Positions 35,069 to 43,952 of a stretch of DNA of 55,011 nucleotides are shown piece after piece (positions within the stretch are counted from its first letter, which is position 1; each line of letters starts with the position of its first letter). The notes below the pieces were generated by a model that was given only the letters and a program-made list of their open reading frames with translations, searched no databases and had not been told where the DNA came from. Position numbers and translations under genes: made by a program. Source of the DNA: JARYLZ01 sp964388275 (GTDB lineage Bacteria; Bacteroidota; Ignavibacteria; SZUA-365); contig CAYLZD010000028.1 in the NCBI GenBank assembly GCA_964388275.1, positions 1 through 55,011 of the forward strand, written 5' to 3'.

Positions 35069-38000
35069 TTATTTGACCAGCAGGCAGCGGCCGCTGACGA
35101 GCGTCCTCGAGGTCGCCGCTTGTATGAAATAAATCCCCGCGGGCCAGGATGCCGCATCCAGTGAAAGCGGCTCCGCGCCTCGTGAGTTCCGCTCGGTATC
35201 GCTCCGCATAACGACGCGGCCGAGGGCGTCTCTCACAGTTATGCGCAAGATTCCACCCGCTCCGGGCGGCAGCAGCACATGCACGCGGTCTCTCGCCGGC
35301 TGCGGATACAACAACAGAGTCCGCTCATGCAGCATGCCGTCCGGCGCGTTTCCGGCGCCGGTGGAGTTTCCGGTGGTGAAGCTCGCGGTTGATCCCCATA
35401 CTTCCCCGGCCTCGTTTTCGGCTCGGACGCGCCAGAAGTGCCTCGTCGACGGCGCGAGCTGCACGCCCGCGTACGCAGTGTCGGCGAGGCCTTCGATTTG
35501 CGCCGCAACATTCGTGAAAGCGGAATCGAGAGCCACAGCGAACGAATATGCGGATGCGCCAGGCGCCTTGTTCCAAAGCAAGGTCACATTCACCGGCACA
35601 TCCAGCGCAGCGTCGCGCGGATCGATGACGACCGGCGCGCCCGGGAGAGTGGTGAACGACCAAGCCTGCGACCATGGACCGGTCGCCGTCCCCGACCTCG
35701 CGGCGACGCGCCAGTAAAACCAAGAGTTTCTCGTAGACGGAACAGCCACGCGGACCGAAGTTCCGGCCAGCGCCGTGTCGAGGTAGTACGGCTGGGTAAA
35801 AGCGCTGTCGCCGAACTGCAACAGGTATTCGGAAGCGCCCTCTACGGGCGACCAAGCCAGAACGGTGTCGATCCTCAACGGCATGGCAATGGAGCGGTCG
35901 GGCGGCGCGAGAAGCCGCGGCGCTTCCGGTTCCACATCGCCCGCGGTCGTGAAGCTCCAGACGGCGCTCCATGGTCCGTCGCCGCCGGAATTTTCCGCCC
36001 TCAGCCTCCAGTACAAATGCGTCCTCTCGGGAAGTCCGCCGGCGTCATGCGTCAATCCGGCAATGCCGGCGCTTTCGTACAGCAACGGAGAGAAGGACGT
36101 ATCGGCCGCCACTTGCAACCGGTAAGACGCCGCCGTCGGCGCGGGTGTCCACTGGAAACTCGCCGGTGCTGGAACGTCCACCGCTCCGTCCTCGGGCCTC
36201 ACGAGCAAGGGCGCAGGCGGCGGCAGCTGCGCGGTGGTGAAATTCCACACGGCGGACCAGGGACCGGCGCCGGCGCCGGAAAGCGCCCTGACGCGCCAGA
36301 AATACTTCGTGAGCGGCGTGAGATCAGCCGCAGTCCAGTTTATGCCCCGTATGTTCTCGATGAATGTATGAACGGGGCTGAAGTCCTGCGCGGTGGAAAT
36401 CTGGAGTGTGTAAGAATCTGCGCCCGCGGCGGTGGACCAGCGCAGCTGCACGGGCAGAGCCGCCGCCGGAGAGTTGTTCGCGGGGAAGTAAAGTGAAGGC
36501 GCGGGCGGCGTCGCGCCAAGCGCGCGACGGTACACCGAGCCGGGCGTTCCGGCCGTCCAGGCGTTGCCATCGGGAGAAATCCGCAGCGTGCCGGCGTTCA
36601 GCGTTTTCAGGCCCTCGCTGAAACCGTGCCAGCTCGCGCCGAGATCGATGCTGCGATATACTCCCGCGCCTACCGTTCCCGCCAGCACTGTGGTGTTGGA
36701 GACCGCGCACAACGACTGCAGGTAATCGTTGAGTATGGCGACCTGTGTCCAGCTCCCACCATCGTCCATCGAACGATACACGCGATCCCAGACGGCCGCG
36801 AAGACGATGCCGTCGGGAGTCACGGCTATCGCGTTGATGTTCTTCGTGGTATCGATTCCGGCGTCCGAGCGCGACCACGCGTAGTCGGATCTGTGGGCGC
36901 GATACAGTTTCAATACTCCGTCGTCCATCACGGCGGCGTAGAGGTATCCGTTGCCTCCGCCGGCGATCACGGGAGTCTTGGCGGCCGGCGGCAAGCCGTC
37001 GGAAGCCGCCGCCCACGTATCGCCTCCATCCTCGCTGCGGAACACTCCCTGTCCGTAGGTTCCGGCCAGCAGCACGCTGTCGTTCGCGAAGAAGGTCAGC
37101 GCCGTGTAATCGCGCTCCTCGCCGATTTCATCCCAGTCCGCGCCGCCGTTGCCGCTCCTGTACACACGCCCGCCGAAACGGCGTGCCGCGAAAATGCGTC
37201 CGTTCTTGTCCACGCACAGCGCCGCGAGACCGTCGGCCGTTTTCAGGCCGGTCCAGGCGACGCCGTTGTCGACGCTGCCGAACAGCGTGGACGAGCCGTT
37301 GTTCCAGGGGGAGCCCACAGTGGCGTAGACCTTCCCCTGCGCCGAGGCGGCGATGTCGCCGACTGTCTCGGAGTTCCAGCCGCTGCGCGAGACGTCGGTC
37401 CAGCCGCCGGTCTGCTCCTCGGGCATGCCGGCAAGGAAACCCACATCGAGCTTCCCGGCGCCCCAGGCCGCGTTAGGCGATGTTCCCGTATATGCATCCC
37501 GGCGCGCGTGAGCGAGCAGGGAGTCGTAGGCCTGTTGCGGAGTGAGATGAGGATACTTCGAAAACACCAGGGCGAGAGCGCCTGCCAGCACCGGCGAGGC
37601 CATGCTGGTTCCCTGCATCACGGTGTAGGATGCGGCGCCGCCGGGGACTCCGTCATCGTCCACCCAGTCGTCGTTCGGCGCCGTGTATATGTTCGTGTCG
37701 CGAAGCGAGATCAGCGCGCTGCCGGGCGCCGCGATGTCGGGTTTCATGCGGCCGTCCACGCGCGGACCCCGGCTGGAGAAGGAGGCTATCTTGTCCGTCG
37801 CCTGCCTGTATTGCCTCATGTTCCCAAGCGCGCTGACGTAGAAGGAACGTGACACCCACGCGGCGACGGACAGTACGTGATCCGCCGTCGAGGGTGAGCC
37901 GACGGTGTAGGCGGCGCTCGGATCGGCGAAGGTCACGGATCCCGAGGCGTCGCGTTCATTCTCGGCCCTGTCTTCGTAGATATGATAGACCTGCTCTTGA

Positions 38001-39265
38001 GCCGAGGAGTTCGCGACTTTCAAGAAGAACTTACTGTTGCCCTCGGGCAAATAGGCTCGCGTGCTGGAGTACTGCGACTGTGTGCCGCGCGGCGACTCCG
38101 TGACGGGCGCGATATTGAGATCCGTGATCTCGTTCGTGTCGGGATCGAAATACTTGAGAGTCAGCGCCCGTTGCACGCCGGGACCGTCGAACCAGACGAG
38201 ATTGAAGGAGAGGCGGGATTCGTCGGCTTTGATGCCGTTCACGCGGAGTTCTATCAGATCGCTTTCACCGCCGGCCGGAACCGTGCCCATGGCATGTTTC
38301 GCCGAAGCCGCGCTGTTGCCGGCCGAAAAGGCGACGGCCGTCCCCTGCTGGAAGCACCAGTCCGCTTTCTGGTCAAGCGGATCGCTTCCGTCGTGATACG
38401 CATCCCAGCCGCCGTAGCTCATGTTTATCACGCGCGCGCCGTAAACGGAAACCGCGTCGTGCAGGGCGGCTATGCACGCGGCGTTGTTGGCCGAGGCGTT
38501 GGTGTCGTTGCCGATTTTCAGGAAAGCGAGACAGGCCTCCGGCGCCATGCCGCGATATGCGCCGCCGCCGTTGCCGGTGTTGCGCTCAGACGCGAGGCCT
38601 CGTCCGACTATGGTTCCGGTCACGTGCGTGCCGTGCGCGGTGATCCGGTTGCTGACATCGTCGTCGAGCAGCGGAAACTCTGAATAGTCCTTGCGCGCGA
38701 AGCAATCGGGGAGCTCGCCGCCTTGCCACGTCGTGTCTATGCCCGAATCGAGCACGCCTACCCTCACGCCTTTCCCCTTCCAGCCCGCGCTCCAGGCGGC
38801 GTTGGCGCGTATCGCGCGCGCGGCGAGGTTGTTTTGCGGTCTGTTGAGGCCTTCAGCCGAGCCGAGCAGGCGCACGCATTCAAGCCGCAAGGCGTCATTT
38901 ATCCGCTCGGGAGCGAGTTCGGCAAGGAAAAAACCCAGCGGATGATTGTGCATGGGAGGCGTCCAGGTTCCCAAATGGCATTTGATTCCCGCCTCGAGCA
39001 ATCCGGCGAGCTCGGCTTCGTTCGGGAAGTCCCTCATGTACACGGTGACCATCATCGGTTTCGACGCGGCCGCGGAATTCCGTCCGGCCATCTCACGCCT
39101 GAGCAATTCATGCACGAGCAGGCGGCCCGAGGCGAGCTTGTGTCGGAACTCCGGCGCTACGGAGATGAAGGAATTCGGCGGCGTTCTCGCCGTCTCCTGC
39201 GCCTCCACGCGCAGTATGCACGGCAGAGCCGAGATCAGAAGTGCAAGGGCGATACGCGCCTTCAT
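35069..39265 (-). CDS. Subtilisin-like S8 protease with beta-propeller, four FN3 repeats and T9SS sorting domain
   Basis: This 1398-residue exported protease has a signal sequence (about 1-22) and a prodomain-like segment (about 70-140). The S8 domain has the complete triad Asp173 (VLDSGID), His211 (HGTHVTG) and Ser554 (GTSMASP). A BNR/sialidase-like propeller (about 640-960) shows repeated V-Y-R-S-x-D-x-G-x-x-W strands. Four FN3-type repeats (about 970-1310) end in WSFTT-like strands. A T9SS sorting domain with LLYPQPARDRVHVLL and DALGRVVM ends the chain. The ATG at 39265 has AAAGGAG; the frame is open 63 codons upstream. It could mature or degrade surface proteins encoded upstream in the same direction. 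Confidence 0.9.
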   Translation of the reverse strand: MKARIALALLISALPCILRVEAQETARTPPNSFISVAPEFRHKLASGRLLVHELLRREMAGRNSAAASKPMMVTVYMRDFPNEAELAGLLEAGIKCHLGTWTPPMHNHPLGFFLAELAPERINDALRLECVRLLGSAEGLNRPQNNLAARAIRANAAWSAGWKGKGVRVGVLDSGIDTTWQGGELPDCFARKDYSEFPLLDDDVSNRITAHGTHVTGTIVGRGLASERNTGNGGGAYRGMAPEACLAFLKIGNDTNASANNAACIAALHDAVSVYGARVINMSYGGWDAYHDGSDPLDQKADWCFQQGTAVAFSAGNSAASAKHAMGTVPAGGESDLIELRVNGIKADESRLSFNLVWFDGPGVQRALTLKYFDPDTNEITDLNIAPVTESPRGTQSQYSSTRAYLPEGNSKFFLKVANSSAQEQVYHIYEDRAENERDASGSVTFADPSAAYTVGSPSTADHVLSVAAWVSRSFYVSALGNMRQYRQATDKIASFSSRGPRVDGRMKPDIAAPGSALISLRDTNIYTAPNDDWVDDDGVPGGAASYTVMQGTSMASPVLAGALALVFSKYPHLTPQQAYDSLLAHARRDAYTGTSPNAAWGAGKLDVGFLAGMPEEQTGGWTDVSRSGWNSETVGDIAASAQGKVYATVGSPWNNGSSTLFGSVDNGVAWTGLKTADGLAALCVDKNGRIFAARRFGGRVYRSGNGGADWDEIGEERDYTALTFFANDSVLLAGTYGQGVFRSEDGGDTWAAASDGLPPAAKTPVIAGGGNGYLYAAVMDDGVLKLYRAHRSDYAWSRSDAGIDTTKNINAIAVTPDGIVFAAVWDRVYRSMDDGGSWTQVAILNDYLQSLCAVSNTTVLAGTVGAGVYRSIDLGASWHGFSEGLKTLNAGTLRISPDGNAWTAGTPGSVYRRALGATPPAPSLYFPANNSPAAALPVQLRWSTAAGADSYTLQISTAQDFSPVHTFIENIRGINWTAADLTPLTKYFWRVRALSGAGAGPWSAVWNFTTAQLPPPAPLLVRPEDGAVDVPAPASFQWTPAPTAASYRLQVAADTSFSPLLYESAGIAGLTHDAGGLPERTHLYWRLRAENSGGDGPWSAVWSFTTAGDVEPEAPRLLAPPDRSIAMPLRIDTVLAWSPVEGASEYLLQFGDSAFTQPYYLDTALAGTSVRVAVPSTRNSWFYWRVAARSGTATGPWSQAWSFTTLPGAPVVIDPRDAALDVPVNVTLLWNKAPGASAYSFAVALDSAFTNVAAQIEGLADTAYAGVQLAPSTRHFWRVRAENEAGEVWGSTASFTTGNSTGAGNAPDGMLHERTLLLYPQPARDRVHVLLPPGAGGILRITVRDALGRVVMRSDTERNSRGAEPLSLDAASWPAGIYFIQAATSRTLVSGRCLLVK

Positions 39266-39338
39266 GTTTTCTCCTTTTGGACGAGCGGGATATTTGCGGA
39301 CAACATAATCCTGCATGCAAAATAATGCAAGTTTTGGC

Positions 39339-39494
39339 GGAACCGAGTACTGGGTACTGAACGTTAGACGGTGGACATTGGACGCAGGACGTTGGACGAA
39401 ATCGATGAACGGAGCAAATGCAATGATTCCGGACATATGGCTCCCAATCCACAATCCGGAATCCGCAATCCGGCTTCCGGAATCCCCGAATCAC
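39339..39494. repeat. Degenerate heptamer repeats, locus B
   Basis: Three blocks of 7-base units can be read. At 39339-39361 the AGTACCC-type units lie on the complement strand. At 39361-39398 the units begin GGAC followed by three variable bases (GGACATT, GGACGCA, GGACGTT). At 39441-39494 the units are AATCCGG, AATCCGC, AATCCGG, CTTCCGG and AATCCCC. The last block runs into the stop codon of the minus-strand gene ending at 39491. All lie in the 225-base spacer before the subtilase gene. Confidence 0.65.
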
Positions 39495-40276
39495 CTCAAT
39501 ACGCGCAAACGTCTGACGTATGCACCGCCGTGGGCGAATACGACGACATGGTAGACGCCGTCCGCAAGACCGGCCGCATCCAGCGGCAGGAGGTTGACGC
39601 CGGCTTCGAGCCGATGATGGCGTATCGGTCGGGAAATTCGGCCGCATGCGTCGGTCAGCATTATTCCGATTTGTTCCGGAACATCGAGAGCAAGTTCCAC
39701 AGTTGCATGCCGCTTCGCCGGATTCGGATATGGCTGCCGTATTTCTAAGTATTCGGCTGGTTGCTCAGCAAACAACGGCAATGCGGCGGCAGGATGATAC
39801 AACCCTGAGAACCATCCACCCAGATTCGGCGTCTCGATGTAGAAATTGGGATCATTGGCGTTTACCAGTCCTTCGTCGTTGACGAGCATGAAGGAATCGC
39901 TGACCGCAGCGCCGTTGAGTGTCAAGCGGAGTATCACATGCTCCGAATTCGCCGGCCAGTCCGGTTTATAACTTGCACCAACCCACGAATAGAATCGGTA
40001 CGTCCAGCTGCCGACGGTCTGTACCGTCTGCAGCTCCAAAGACAGCGGAGTGGGGGTCGATGGTTCAGAGAAAACGGCGGGCGAAAAGCTCGGGTGTTTA
40101 ATAGCGAACAGAACAGCCGATATTTCCGAGGAAAAGTGGTCATTGAAAACTTTAACCCGCACCTCCAAAGTGTTGCCATCCAAGAATATGCCACCTTTCA
40201 GCTCCACGGCCGCCTTCGTTGATACCGTGAGGAAAACGCAGAACAATAATATGCAGGCACTCAGAATCTTGTGCAT
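39491..40276 (-). CDS. Small cohesin-like T9SS protein, paralogue 3 of 3
   Basis: This 261-residue protein has a signal sequence (ILSACILLFCVFLTVSTKA). A cohesin-like beta domain of about 150 residues runs ELKGGIFLDGNTLEV ... VLFAIKHPSF ... YRFYSW ... NANDPNFYIETP. A short T9SS sorting domain follows (IRQPYPNPAKRHATVELAL ... GLADGVYHVVV). It is the shortest of three tandem relatives and lacks the extra domain between the cohesin-like part and the sorting domain. The start is uncertain: ATGs at 40276 and 40291 are both possible and neither has a ribosome site. The function is unknown. Confidence 0.65.
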   Translation of the reverse strand: MHKILSACILLFCVFLTVSTKAAVELKGGIFLDGNTLEVRVKVFNDHFSSEISAVLFAIKHPSFSPAVFSEPSTPTPLSLELQTVQTVGSWTYRFYSWVGASYKPDWPANSEHVILRLTLNGAAVSDSFMLVNDEGLVNANDPNFYIETPNLGGWFSGLYHPAAALPLFAEQPAEYLEIRQPYPNPAKRHATVELALDVPEQIGIMLTDACGRISRPIRHHRLEAGVNLLPLDAAGLADGVYHVVVFAHGGAYVRRLRVLR

Positions 40277-40382
40277 TTTTCTAACCGCCATTATGCCATG
40301 TCGCGTCGTGAAACGCCATGACGCCGGATATCTTCCCTTCATGGAAAATCGACCTTGTGTGATCTCTGACTTCGATACGCCG

Positions 40383-40445
40383 GATTCCTGATTCCCAAAT
40401 CTTTGTTCCCAGTACCCAGTTCCTGGTACCTAATACCCGGTTGCC
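40383..40445. repeat. Degenerate heptamer repeats, locus C
   Basis: About nine consecutive 7-base units: GATTCCT, GATTCCC, AAATCTT, TGTTCCC, AGTACCC, AGTTCCT, GGTACCT, AATACCC, GGTTGCC. They fill much of the 180-base spacer between paralogues 2 and 3 and share units with loci A and B. Confidence 0.65.
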
Positions 40446-40456
40446 AAAAACGGTAC

Positions 40457-41518
40457 TCAGTAAATGAGCGAAAACACGTATCTCCATTCCCTCAACCCGC
40501 CGGCGGATACCACAAGCAAATAAGCTCCATGAGGCAATCCGGCTGTCGGGATGTCAAGCAGTCCGGCGGATGCGGAAAGGTGGAAAGATCGAGCAGCTTT
40601 CCTGCCCTGCATATCGTAAATAGCGACATCAACCCGGCCTTCGAGGGAAATCGGCAGTGTGACAATTTCTCCCTGGCGGACCGGATTCGGATAGGGCATT
40701 CCTCTTTCGATATCAGAGATCCTCACTGCGCAAATTTGAGAGAGCTCGAAGTTTCCGTCGACGTCGATCTGCTTCAGACGGTAATAAATGATTCGATCTC
40801 GAGTGCTTTCGGCACAGGGCATGTACGCCGCATCCTCGAAATGATAATCGGCGGCTTTGCCGACGCCGGGCACGAAGCCTATGCCGGTCCATGAAGCGCC
40901 GTCACAGGAGCGTTGTATCTCGAAACAGGCGTTTCCGGATTCGTATTCGCTGCTCCAGTTGAGATTGACTCGTCCGCCCGAGACCCTGCCCGTGAATGCG
41001 GCGAGGCGCACCGGCAAGGGAACGCCCGAGGCGACCGGTTTATACAGAGTGTTGGAGTAACCGCCGGTCAGGCCCGCGGGACTCTCCACGTAGAAATTGG
41101 GATCGTTGCTGTTTACTAATCCTTCGCTGTTGACGAGTTCGAAATCGCCGTTTCCGGCCCCGCCGGAAACGGATACTTCCATTATGACGGTTTCCGAATT
41201 CTGGTTCCAGTTTGGTGTGTAGGCGCCTGTCCAGGCGTAGAATCTGTAGGCAAACGCTCCGGATATCTGTTGTGTCTGAAATGCGAGACCTATGCCTGTC
41301 GGTAAAGCGGGCGCGTTGAAGCTCACCGCGTAACTGCTCGGGTATTTGATTGCGAAGAGGACGGCGGTGATTTGCGATGCAAAGCCCCCGCCCGTGGTTT
41401 TCAACTTTACCTGTAAAGTGCCGCCGCTGTTGAAGAGACCTCCCTCGAGACCCGCGGCGTTCAAGCCCGGCGAAGCCCGGAAAATGCCCGCGAGCAGAAT
41501 GAGAATCGTCAACCGCAT
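40457..41518 (-). CDS. Cohesin-like T9SS protein, paralogue 2 of 3
   Basis: This 353-residue protein begins with a signal sequence (MRLTILILLAGIFRASPGLNAAG). A cohesin-like domain follows (LEGGLFNSGGTLQVKLK ... VLFAIKYPSS ... YRFYAWTG ... NSNDPNFYVESP). A roughly 100-residue segment (VPLPVRLAAFTGRVSGGRVNLNWSSEYESGNACFEIQRS...) is a common beta-sandwich linker before T9SS sorting domains, which ends the chain (RGMPYPNPVRQGEIVTL). The frame stays open to 42133 without meaning. I choose 41518 because it gives a signal peptide and a length matching paralogue 1. Confidence 0.72.
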   Translation of the reverse strand: MRLTILILLAGIFRASPGLNAAGLEGGLFNSGGTLQVKLKTTGGGFASQITAVLFAIKYPSSYAVSFNAPALPTGIGLAFQTQQISGAFAYRFYAWTGAYTPNWNQNSETVIMEVSVSGGAGNGDFELVNSEGLVNSNDPNFYVESPAGLTGGYSNTLYKPVASGVPLPVRLAAFTGRVSGGRVNLNWSSEYESGNACFEIQRSCDGASWTGIGFVPGVGKAADYHFEDAAYMPCAESTRDRIIYYRLKQIDVDGNFELSQICAVRISDIERGMPYPNPVRQGEIVTLPISLEGRVDVAIYDMQGRKAARSFHLSASAGLLDIPTAGLPHGAYLLVVSAGGLREWRYVFSLIY

Positions 41519-41613
41519 CCGGACAATCCGCCGAAGATGAGCCGCAACCGTCATGCGGCGCGCCGCCGCCGCTGAGCTTGCGGGAATATGCCGTTCATTC
41601 AGCATAACGACTT

Positions 41614-42690
41614 TCAGCGCAGCACGGTGAATCGCGTGGTCAGCGTCGTTTTTCCGGCTTCCAGTGTCAGGTAATACGTTCCCGCCGGAAGGTCGGAGGT
41701 CTGAACTCGAATCGTATGGGCGCCGGCGGACAGTCTCGAGCCGTCGAGCAGCATCCTCCTGATGCCGCCCAGCGCATTGTACAGGCGCAGCGTCGCAGCG
41801 CCTTCTTCGCCGAGCGCGAAAGCGGCCGAGACAATGCCTTGCGCGGGATTCGGGTGTACGGGATGCAAAACCGGGAGCACGGAGTTTGCGATCAACGCCA
41901 CGTCTACGACATCTGAATACTCGAAGGCCCCGTCCCGGTCGATCTGGCGCAGACGGTACGATACGCTCTTGTTGAGCAGTTCGGAATCCGTCAGACGGTC
42001 GGCATACGCATAATTGATCGGAACATTCGATACGCCGCGTCCCTCGACCAATCCCCGCGCAGTCCATTCCATGCGATCGAAGGAGCGCTCCACCTCGAAA
42101 CCGTAATTGTCCGCCTCCGTTTGGGTGGTCCACCGCAGCTTGACCTCCGCGCCGCGCAAAGATGCCGTGAAGGAACGCAATTGCGCGGGCAGGGGCACAT
42201 TGATCGCAGTGCTCTGATATACTTCATTGCTGTAACCGCCGGTGACGCCGCTGAGCGATTCGAAATAGTAATTGGGATCGTTGGATTGAACATCGCCTTC
42301 GCCGCTCACGAGTGTGAAGTCTCCAGTTCCTGTTCCTCCGTTGATCGTGAACTGCACAACCGGGTACTCGGTGTTTTGTGTCCAGTTCAGCGTCGCGTAG
42401 GAAGCCCACGAATAGATTCTGTAGGAATACGGTCCCGAATACACTTCCGTAGAAAACTCGAAATAAATGCCGGTCAGATTCACGGGAGCGCTAAAAGTAA
42501 TGCCGTAGGCGGTGAGATATTTGATCCCGAATTGCGCCCCCGATACCGATGTATTGAAATTGCCCCCGGTCGGTTTCATTTTTATGGTCAGGACGTTGGC
42601 AGAAGCGAAGATCCCCCCCTCGACCTCGACGCCGCCGGCTTCGCCTGACGCCAGTAACATCGCTACAAAGAAGATGATGCCGGATCTCAT
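41614..42690 (-). CDS. Cohesin-like T9SS protein, paralogue 1 of 3
   Basis: This 358-residue protein has a signal sequence (SGIIFFVAMLLASGEAGG). The same cohesin-like domain as its two downstream neighbours follows (VEGGIFASANVLTIKMK ... AQFGIKYLTA ... YRIYSWAS ... QSNDPNYYFESL). Next are the linker sandwich (VPLPAQLRSFTASLRGAEVKLRWTTQTEADNYGFEVERS) and a sorting domain (LHPVHPNPAQGIVSAAFAL). The ribosome site GGAGG is ten bases from the ATG. The tandem order and domain match show local gene duplication. The ligand is unknown. Confidence 0.75.
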   Translation of the reverse strand: MRSGIIFFVAMLLASGEAGGVEVEGGIFASANVLTIKMKPTGGNFNTSVSGAQFGIKYLTAYGITFSAPVNLTGIYFEFSTEVYSGPYSYRIYSWASYATLNWTQNTEYPVVQFTINGGTGTGDFTLVSGEGDVQSNDPNYYFESLSGVTGGYSNEVYQSTAINVPLPAQLRSFTASLRGAEVKLRWTTQTEADNYGFEVERSFDRMEWTARGLVEGRGVSNVPINYAYADRLTDSELLNKSVSYRLRQIDRDGAFEYSDVVDVALIANSVLPVLHPVHPNPAQGIVSAAFALGEEGAATLRLYNALGGIRRMLLDGSRLSAGAHTIRVQTSDLPAGTYYLTLEAGKTTLTTRFTVLR

Positions 42691-42746
42691 TGCTGTTTGC
42701 CTCCTGTCCTGATGTTGAGCTTGTTCGTTTATTCGCCGCTCCGGAT

Positions 42747-43946
42747 TTACGGAACCTGAGTATTGCGGGTCGCGCTCTGTACGTTTCCGAGATTTCCGAG
42801 AATGATGACGCGGTCGTTTCCGATGCCGTTGTATTTCACCTGCCCGTTGAGGTTCACATCCTCCGGATAGTAGCCGTTGTTTACGGCGCTCTGCACGTTC
42901 CCCACCCGGGAAAGAATGAACACTCGATCATTCCCCGCCCCGTTGTACTTTATCTGTCCGTTGCCGTTGACGTCGCCGGCCCAGAGGCCGTATCTGCCGC
43001 TTCCCAGATCGGCCATCGGATCAGCGCCCCACGCCTGCGTCTGGGCCGTGGTGAAATCGTAGACAGCCGCGGCGGAGAAGCCGATGGAATGCGCCGCGGC
43101 CGACTGCACTGCCAGATGATTTCTGTGCCGCACAACCAGATAGTAGGCTCCGGGCGTCACCGGAAACGGCAGGTCGGCGTCGGCGCTTGCGGAAGGATAG
43201 ACGATGTTTCCGTCCGATTTAACGAAGCCCGCCCTGCTCGCGAGCGCCGCGCCGGTGGCAGTGGAACGCAGTTCCACGAGAGCCCAGTCGACCACGCCTG
43301 CGGGTAATTGCTCGCCGTAAACAAAGGGATCCTGCGTGTAAGGAGAGGTTCTCTGTTCCGTGTAATCGTGGTTCCGCAACTGCTCGTGCATGGAGCCGGA
43401 GGCCGGAACGAAAGGTCCCTGCAGGAAGGCGCGCGCGCGCGCGCGCGAATGGAAGAGGTATATGTATCCTGTGTGTGACGAACACGCGAGCGGATTGTTG
43501 AGTTCGTCGCGAAACAGGCAGGCGGTGAAAACTATCGGTACTGCGAAAGGGGTATTCACCTGCTTCGCCTTGAATTGCACCGATACGACACGTCCGCCGG
43601 AAGTGGTGACAGGCAGCATGCCGAGAATGGATTCGTCGACGGTGATGACGCCGGGTGTGGAATTGTCCACGAAGGAAGTCGTCAGCGCGCCCTGCGAACC
43701 GAGAAAGTCGTCCGAGATGATGTTCAGCACGTCTATCTTCCCGGCATCGTAAGTGACCGTTATGGAAAATGCGAACAAACGCGAGACGTCATCCACCCGT
43801 ATGTAGAACCAGTAATTCTGTAGGTTCGATACGAACACCGGGGAGTTTTCCACAGAGACGACAGCTTGCGCCTGCAGCTGCCCGCAGATCCCCGCGGCGA
43901 GCAGAATTGCCGGAAGAACTCGTTTGAGGATTCGTCTGTATTTCAT
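42747..43946 (-). CDS. Cohesin-dockerin-like exported protein without sorting domain
   Basis: This 399-residue protein has a signal sequence (RVLPAILLAAGICGQLQAQ) and a cohesin-like domain (about 28-160; VVSVENSPVFVSN ... FAFSITVTYDAGKIDVLNI ... VVSVQFKA). A middle beta region follows. It ends with two dockerin-like calcium loops, DVNGNGQIKYNGAGNDRV and DVNLNGQVKYNGIGNDRV, each followed by an I/F-I-L-x-x-x-G-N-V-Q-S-A helix. Unlike every other exported protein in this minus-strand cluster it has no T9SS sorting domain. The start is six bases after the preceding stop, so translation is probably coupled. A 19-base GC run lies in the coding sequence. Confidence 0.75.
   Translation of the reverse strand: MKYRRILKRVLPAILLAAGICGQLQAQAVVSVENSPVFVSNLQNYWFYIRVDDVSRLFAFSITVTYDAGKIDVLNIISDDFLGSQGALTTSFVDNSTPGVITVDESILGMLPVTTSGGRVVSVQFKAKQVNTPFAVPIVFTACLFRDELNNPLACSSHTGYIYLFHSRARARAFLQGPFVPASGSMHEQLRNHDYTEQRTSPYTQDPFVYGEQLPAGVVDWALVELRSTATGAALASRAGFVKSDGNIVYPSASADADLPFPVTPGAYYLVVRHRNHLAVQSAAAHSIGFSAAAVYDFTTAQTQAWGADPMADLGSGRYGLWAGDVNGNGQIKYNGAGNDRVFILSRVGNVQSAVNNGYYPEDVNLNGQVKYNGIGNDRVIILGNLGNVQSATRNTQVP
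43429..43447. repeat. Coding (GC)9G dinucleotide run
   Basis: Nineteen bases of strict GC alternation encode the RARARA segment at the end of the cohesin-like domain. Slippage by one unit would truncate the protein before its dockerin loops. Such runs can also adopt Z-DNA. Confidence 0.9.
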
Positions 43947-43952
43947 AAAAAA

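Noticed and set aside
36626..37852. A 408-codon plus-strand frame opposite the subtilase propeller.
   Set aside because: It is a shadow of a gene with an intact catalytic triad and a clear domain order.
41519..42133. N-terminal extension of paralogue 2 into paralogue 1.
   Set aside because: It would overlap a well-supported same-strand gene by over 500 bases and bury the signal peptide.
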